From Priestia koreensis (GTDB lineage: Bacteria > Bacillota > Bacilli > Bacillales > Bacillaceae_H), in contig NZ_LILC01000013.1 of NCBI RefSeq assembly GCF_001274935.1, positions 310,001 through 374,000 on the forward strand: a stretch of DNA of 64,000 nt. The letters run 5' to 3'. The first letter of the stretch is position 1; the number at the start of each line of letters is the position of its first letter. Below are positions 60,117 to 64,000 of this stretch, piece by piece. The notes below the pieces were generated by a model, which worked only from the letters and a program-made list of their open reading frames with translations, did not search any database and was not told the origin of the DNA. The translations under genes and the position numbers were made by a program.

Positions 60117-61541
60117 ATGAAAAAAATTATGGTTCTGTTTCGAAAAGACTTTCGCATTACCGACAACCCTGCCCTTACCCAGGCTCATCATGACGGGACG
60201 GTTGCCCCTATTTATATTTACGATGAGCACGGCGACTGGTCACTCGGCGGCGCTAGCAAGTGGTGGCTTCACTATGCTCTTGAAGATTTAACAAACAGTC
60301 TGCAAAATCTTGAAGCTCCCCTTCATATTTATAAAGGAAATACAATTGATATCCTGAAGAAAATGGTTCAGTCAGAAGAAATTGACGCTCTTTACTTCAA
60401 TAAGCGCTACGAACCACATGTAATGGAGCAAGATGAGCAACTAATAAAAAAAATGAAGGAATTGGGCATCGACGTTCAAACATTTGAAGGTCACCTAATC
60501 CTTCCTCCACAGGAGACAACAAAAGAAAACGGTGATCCCTACAAAGTATTTACCCCTTTTTATAAATCTTTTCGTCAAAAAGAAGTGCCGAAAGCGACTA
60601 AAAAAATACGGAGCCTTAAAAGTTTTCAGATGGATAAGGATTCTCTGAAAATTGATGAGCTTTCCCTTCTTCCAACGATTGATTGGACAAGCGGAATGGA
60701 AAAGAAGTGGGACGTGTCTGAAAAAGGCGCATGGGAAACCTTTAAGCACTTTGTCAAACATCGCCTGCGTAATTACGAGGATGGTCGCGACGTGCCTGCT
60801 GAAGAAAGTATTTCAAATCTATCGCCCTATCTTGCATTCGGTCAGATCTCTAGCCGCTATATTTATCAGTACTTGTTAGAGAAAAGCGAGTCACTGCAAT
60901 CAGCGAACGTTGAGAAACAAATTTCCGCCTTTCTACGCCAGCTTGTGTGGAGAGAATTCTCTTATCACCTGCTTTACTTCTTCCCACATACCGTTCGAAA
61001 GCCTTTGAATGAAAAGTTCACTCATTTTAAATGGAAGCAAAGCAAGAAAGATTTTAAGGCATGGACAAAAGGAAAAACCGGCTATCCTCTTGTTGATGCA
61101 GGAATGAGAGAACTGTGGGAAACAGGTGTCATGCATAACCGCGTACGAATGGTGGCGGCATCCTTTTTAGTCAAGCATCTCCTTCTTCCATGGCAAAAGG
61201 GTTCGGAATGGTTTTGGGATACGCTCGTGGATGCAGATCTTGCTAACAATACGATGGGCTGGCAATGGGTTGCCGGAAGCGGTGCTGATGCAGCTCCTTA
61301 TTTTCGAATATTTAATCCTACCACTCAAGCGGAACGATTTGATGAAGACGGCGAGTATATTAAAAAGTGGATACCTGAACTGGCGAAGCTCCCAACAAAA
61401 TACATTCACAAACCTTGGGAAGCTTCTGATGAAATACTCAAGAAGGCTGAAGTATCACTTGGAAAGAATTATCCAAAACCAATTGTGGATCATAAATCAG
61501 CACGGGAACGAGCGCTTGAGCACTACGACGAAATTAAATAA
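60117..61541 (+). CDS. phr: deoxyribodipyrimidine photolyase
   Basis: Protein of 474 residues: N-terminal antenna-binding Rossmann domain (VLFRKDFRITDNPAL, YFNKRYEPHV), C-terminal FAD-binding domain with LVWREFSYHLLYFFP, MRELWETGVMHNRVRM and the DADLANNTMGWQWVAGSG segment that lines the lesion-binding site. It repairs UV-induced cyclobutane pyrimidine dimers with blue light. ATG at 60117 chosen, six bases after AAAGGAG; ATG 60114 is also possible. The frame extends to 60045 with no site. Confidence 0.9.
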   Translation: MKKIMVLFRKDFRITDNPALTQAHHDGTVAPIYIYDEHGDWSLGGASKWWLHYALEDLTNSLQNLEAPLHIYKGNTIDILKKMVQSEEIDALYFNKRYEPHVMEQDEQLIKKMKELGIDVQTFEGHLILPPQETTKENGDPYKVFTPFYKSFRQKEVPKATKKIRSLKSFQMDKDSLKIDELSLLPTIDWTSGMEKKWDVSEKGAWETFKHFVKHRLRNYEDGRDVPAEESISNLSPYLAFGQISSRYIYQYLLEKSESLQSANVEKQISAFLRQLVWREFSYHLLYFFPHTVRKPLNEKFTHFKWKQSKKDFKAWTKGKTGYPLVDAGMRELWETGVMHNRVRMVAASFLVKHLLLPWQKGSEWFWDTLVDADLANNTMGWQWVAGSGADAAPYFRIFNPTTQAERFDEDGEYIKKWIPELAKLPTKYIHKPWEASDEILKKAEVSLGKNYPKPIVDHKSARERALEHYDEIK

Positions 61542-61578
61542 ACGTCCTCTAGAATTGACAATTATTAATAAATTTTTC

Positions 61579-61607
61579 TTAACTTTCCCATCACTCTCGC
61601 CTATAAT
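61579..61607 (+). promoter_or_regulatory. probable sigma-A promoter of the capA-like gene
   Basis: TTAACT, 17-base spacer, then TATAAT. It would start transcription just before the hairpin at 61617-61643. Confidence 0.55.
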
Positions 61608-61616
61608 ATGAATGGC

Positions 61617-61643
61617 TGCTTTTACTAGATTACTAGTAAAGCA
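61617..61643 (+). promoter_or_regulatory. hairpin between phr and the capA-like gene
   Basis: CTGCTTTTACTAG and CTAGTAAAGCAG pair, followed by TTATTTT. It could terminate phr transcription. It also lies at the very 5' end of the predicted capA-like leader. Confidence 0.55.
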
Positions 61644-61670
61644 GTTATTTTACTGGTTGGAGGAAGAAAA

Positions 61671-62699
61671 ATGTTCAAACATGCCTTAAAAACAGCGGGA
61701 ATAGCTGTCGCTCTGTTCATACCGCTCGTCACGATTACTCCTAGCATTGAAGCTGCTACAGCACCTGCCATTACGATGTCGTTTACTGGAGATATCTTAT
61801 TGGATAAAAATGTAGGCGAACAAGTGACCAAATACGGTGTTAACTATCCGTTCACAAGCGTGGGGTCTATTTTAAAAAGCACCGATTTAACCGCCGGAAA
61901 CTTAGAAACAGCCGTTACAACACGAGGAAGCGCACAAGCCAAACAATTTACGTTTCGTTCCAAGCCCACAACGCTTCAAGGCTTGAAAAATAACGGCTTT
62001 GATATGGTGAGTATCGCAAACAATCATACGATGGACTATGGTCTGCAAGGATTATACGATACGATAACATACTTAAATCGCTACGGTATTGGGCACAGCG
62101 GCGGCGGTAAAAATGAGCAAGAGGCGTTTAAAGCTTATTATAAAACGGTAAAAGGTAAGAAAATTGCGATTTTGGCGGTCAGCCGTGTCCTTCCTGACGC
62201 TAGCTGGTTCTCTGGAAAAACCAAGCCCGGAATTGCAAGCGCCTATCAAACAAGTACATTAATGAGCTATGTAAAACAAGCTGTACGAAATTCTGATTAC
62301 ACGGTCGTCATGATTCATTGGAATAAGGAAAGTACGGATTATCCAGAAAGCTATGCGCGCGCGCTAGGAAAACAGCTCGTGGATCAAGGTGTAGATGCAG
62401 TCATTGGCAGTCACAGTCACACGTTGATGGGAATGGAGTATTACAAACAGGTCCCTATTTTTTATAGTCTAGGAAACTTTGTATTCACCCCTTCTAAAAG
62501 TCCAAAAGGGGCCGAAACCATGATTGTAAAGCTAAAGATTACAGGCGGAAAAACCTATCCACAAATTATTCCCGCTAAGATTATAAACGGAAAACCAACG
62601 TTAATGAATGCAGCTTATAACAAAACCATCATCTCTAAGCTTAATCGACTATCATACAATGCATCCGTTAGTGCTTCTGGCATCGTGACGCAAAAATAA
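61671..62699 (+). CDS. secreted CapA-family protein
   Basis: Protein of 342 residues: signal peptide (about 1-28, ending IEAA), then a PGA_cap/CapA-type metallophosphoesterase fold with MSFTGDILLD, GNLETAV, SIANNHTMDYG and IGSHSHTLMG. Family members take part in poly-gamma-glutamate production or in related cell-surface polymer steps. No capBC genes are nearby, so polymer synthesis is uncertain. GGAGGAAG before the ATG. Confidence 0.85.
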   Translation: MFKHALKTAGIAVALFIPLVTITPSIEAATAPAITMSFTGDILLDKNVGEQVTKYGVNYPFTSVGSILKSTDLTAGNLETAVTTRGSAQAKQFTFRSKPTTLQGLKNNGFDMVSIANNHTMDYGLQGLYDTITYLNRYGIGHSGGGKNEQEAFKAYYKTVKGKKIAILAVSRVLPDASWFSGKTKPGIASAYQTSTLMSYVKQAVRNSDYTVVMIHWNKESTDYPESYARALGKQLVDQGVDAVIGSHSHTLMGMEYYKQVPIFYSLGNFVFTPSKSPKGAETMIVKLKITGGKTYPQIIPAKIINGKPTLMNAAYNKTIISKLNRLSYNASVSASGIVTQK

Positions 62700-62726
62700 A
62701 AAAGCCCCGTACTGGGGCTTTTTTTT
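62698..62726. terminator. intrinsic terminator after the capA-like gene
   Basis: AAAAGCCCCGTACTGGGGCTTTTTT: 7-bp GC stem with A/T arms; bidirectional between convergent genes. Confidence 0.88.
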
Positions 62727-63222
62727 ATGGTGCTTGTACAAAAAGCTGTGTGTAAAGCTGATTGGTGTACACAAGATATCCGATAGCGAAAATAGCTGCT
62801 AGCATGATTAACTTTTCACCGATCTTACCTGTTTCATAAGTGATAAGAAATTTGAACTTCTTTTTCCAAATCGGCGAAAATAACGGCACACCGCGTTTTG
62901 AGAAAAAGTCCCCTGCTATATGAAACAAATAGCCAGCACAAAGACCATATGTAAAATGATTAGGGTAGAAATAGTAAATTAAACTAAAGCACATCCAAGC
63001 AAGAAGAGAATGGGTTAATCCTCGATGACCAAATGCTTTTTTAATGAGCTTTGCAATTCCAAACGAACGTCTGCCAATATACGAATTGGGCTCATCAATA
63101 TCAGGAATAAGGCTTCCTACTATGATTCCTCCTACAAATGTAAACGTAAAAGGAGCATCGGTGACAGTCGTTAAATAGGCTCCCGCCGCAACGGATGTAA
63201 TAATATGTGTCTGATATCTCAA
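62725..63222 (-). CDS. membrane-bound metal-dependent hydrolase (YdjM/DUF457-like)
   Basis: Membrane protein of about 165 residues with four helices and the family motifs HIITSVAAGAYL, GSLIPDIDEPNS, GHRGLTHSL and the HIAGDFFSKRG segment, all with conserved His/Asp residues facing a likely metal site. The frame is open to 63348, but the start I accept is TTG at 63222 with AGGAGCAGGT; the family begins right before HIITS. Function unknown. Confidence 0.8.
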   Translation of the reverse strand: MRYQTHIITSVAAGAYLTTVTDAPFTFTFVGGIIVGSLIPDIDEPNSYIGRRSFGIAKLIKKAFGHRGLTHSLLAWMCFSLIYYFYPNHFTYGLCAGYLFHIAGDFFSKRGVPLFSPIWKKKFKFLITYETGKIGEKLIMLAAIFAIGYLVYTNQLYTQLFVQAP

Positions 63223-63243
63223 ACCTGCTCCTGCCTTCCTTAA

Positions 63244-63257
63244 AGTACATATGTTCC
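63244..63257. promoter_or_regulatory. LexA-like box candidate
   Basis: AGTACATATGTTCC agrees with 12 of 14 positions of the Bacillus LexA consensus CGAACRNRYGTTYC, 22 bp before the YdjM-like start. E. coli ydjM is LexA-controlled. Alignment by eye only. Confidence 0.35.
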
Positions 63258-63386
63258 CATAAAGTTCCTCTCTACTATAAGTGAAGTTTGTCACTGTGTC
63301 AAAGAATTTTTCAGCTGATCTACTATAAACTGATGAACCTTCGTCCATACTGTTAAAGAGGTTTTAATGAAAAGAGGTAGATTAAG

Positions 63387-63608
63387 ATGAAAATAGCTGA
63401 AGTTGAAGAATTGTTTAATGAGTATGGGATATCCTTTCACTTATCTTATCCTTTAGAACTTTCCGGTCTTTATCATACAATGAACCGTCGAACGATCCGT
63501 ACATTTCTAGAACAAATCGAGGCGATCGATGAGATGTCATTTGAAGCGTTCTATTATCAGTATAAAGTGTTTCAAGCTGCGTTTGAGCGGAATGAGCTCC
63601 CGCTATAG
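63387..63608 (+). CDS. 73-residue hypothetical protein
   Basis: Small, acidic, mostly helical protein: KIAEVEELFNEYGISF, then NRRTIRTFLEQIEAID and YYQYKVFQAAFERNEL. AAGAGGTAG lies before the ATG at 63387. It is divergent from the YdjM-like gene. No family recognised; no membrane segment or Cys. Confidence 0.62.
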   Translation: MKIAEVEELFNEYGISFHLSYPLELSGLYHTMNRRTIRTFLEQIEAIDEMSFEAFYYQYKVFQAAFERNELPL

Positions 63609-63680
63609 GAGTAAAGATGTATGCACTTGCTGTGGTTACGAACAATTAGGCGAGGTGATCGTTCTTTCGATTAATCCATT

Positions 63681-63706
63681 AAAAAAGAAGGCGCTATGCC
63701 TTCTCA
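63681..63706 (-). terminator. intrinsic terminator after the small membrane-protein gene
   Basis: On the minus strand AGAAGGC and GCCTTCT pair around a 5-base loop, followed by TTTTTT. Confidence 0.8.
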
Positions 63707-63715
63707 TCTAAAAAT

Positions 63716-63883
63716 TTATGAAAACTGTGCGCCAACTACACCGACAATCATAATGATAAAACTAATTAATGCGCCTTTTCCATTTCGCTTACGGTTCTCA
63801 TCTCGTTTGATAACCGAATAAGCAAATGTGCTAGCGTAGATCAGCAGCCCTAAAAATCCTAGCATCGTGATGTATACAAACAT
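63716..63883 (-). CDS. 55-residue membrane protein with two helices
   Basis: The gene starts at ATG 63883, behind GGAGGCACGAC; the frame is open to 63922 but this site decides the start. Two hydrophobic helices (VYITMLGFLGLLIYASTFAY and ALISFIIMIVGVVGAQF) flank a basic loop RDENRKRNGKG. No family recognised. Terminator follows. Confidence 0.68.
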   Translation of the reverse strand: MFVYITMLGFLGLLIYASTFAYSVIKRDENRKRNGKGALISFIIMIVGVVGAQFS

Positions 63884-64000
63884 GTCGTGCCTCCAAATAA
63901 GCTTTTTTCTTAATAGTAGCACAACCTCACGTAGAAAAAAACTCCTTGCACGAGCGATAAATGGCGTTTTTCATGATAGATTGCCTGTTATGAGTATGCC

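Noticed and set aside
63529..63711. Plus-strand frame ending with a CTCCGYEQL zinc-ribbon-like piece
   Set aside because: It overlaps the 73-residue gene in another frame, has no start signal, and only one Cys pair is present.
1..64000. CRISPR arrays, prophage, insertion sequences, toxin-antitoxin or restriction genes
   Set aside because: No regularly spaced repeats, transposase, integrase, phage structural genes or defence genes were seen; the repeats at 58.9-59.8 kb are coding and have no spacers.

Overview
The window looks like chromosomal DNA of an aerobic, spore-forming, low-GC Bacillaceae bacterium, most likely a Priestia (Bacillus) megaterium-type organism. That assignment is inference from gene content: TnrA with its own operator boxes, a replication terminator protein, bacillithiol deacetylase BshB2 with YojF, GerP-family spore proteins, a cobinamide-salvage operon and staphyloxanthin-type carotenoid genes. 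Starts are ATG, GTG or TTG, mostly with AGGAGG-type ribosome binding sites. Most operons end in clear intrinsic terminators. I see no rRNA, tRNA, CRISPR array, prophage or transposase gene.

Layout. 0-5.2 kb: 3' part of a kynurenine formamidase gene, then late C30-carotenoid genes (acyltransferase, glycosyltransferase and aldehyde dehydrogenase on minus; CrtP oxygenase on plus). 5.2-9.3 kb: methionine aminopeptidase, SDR, MATE exporter, GNAT, small membrane protein. 9.4-12.2 kb: replication terminator protein (Rtp), then a small heat-shock protein and five GerP-family genes. 12.3-18.1 kb: BASS transporter, YitT protein, two lipoproteins, methyltransferase, Gly/Cys-rich protein, DinB protein. 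18.1-21 kb: intergenic region with an interspersed repeat, an ECF sigma/anti-sigma pair, a DCC oxidoreductase. 21.2-29.1 kb: a xylose-type ABC transporter (xylFGH) downstream of its probable sensor system (XylFII-type binding protein, LytS/YesM-type kinase, AraC-type regulator), with two cre-like sites between the two groups.

29-43.7 kb: proC, bshB2-yojF, a 5'-3' exonuclease, a ketopantoate reductase-like protein, a CobW GTPase, tnrA with two TnrA boxes, a secreted SH3/amidase, an MBL-fold protein with its DUF3006 partner, an ArlRS/YkoGH-like two-component system, an HtrA protease with a 40-codon membrane-peptide gene behind it, and RarD. 43.7-50.7 kb: a nine-gene minus-strand cobalamin operon (btuF, cbiZ, cbiB, cobD, cobU, cobS, cobC, a cobU-like gene, pduO-type adenosyltransferase) behind a cobalamin riboswitch and leader terminator. 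It would import corrinoid, recycle cobinamide to cobyric acid, re-attach aminopropanol and assemble the nucleotide loop. btuCD and cobT are not present here.

50.8-64 kb: GNAT, thioredoxin, an AllC-type amidase, a MerR-regulated MFS exporter with a palindromic operator, gluconate kinase divergent from an RpiR-type regulator with a cre-like site between them, CutC, a Met/Gly-rich tandem-repeat protein, a photolyase, a CapA-like protein and small membrane proteins. Several genes shorter than 60 codons were recovered by hand (34810-34962, 41249-41371, 63716-63883, and tentatively 13364-13474).
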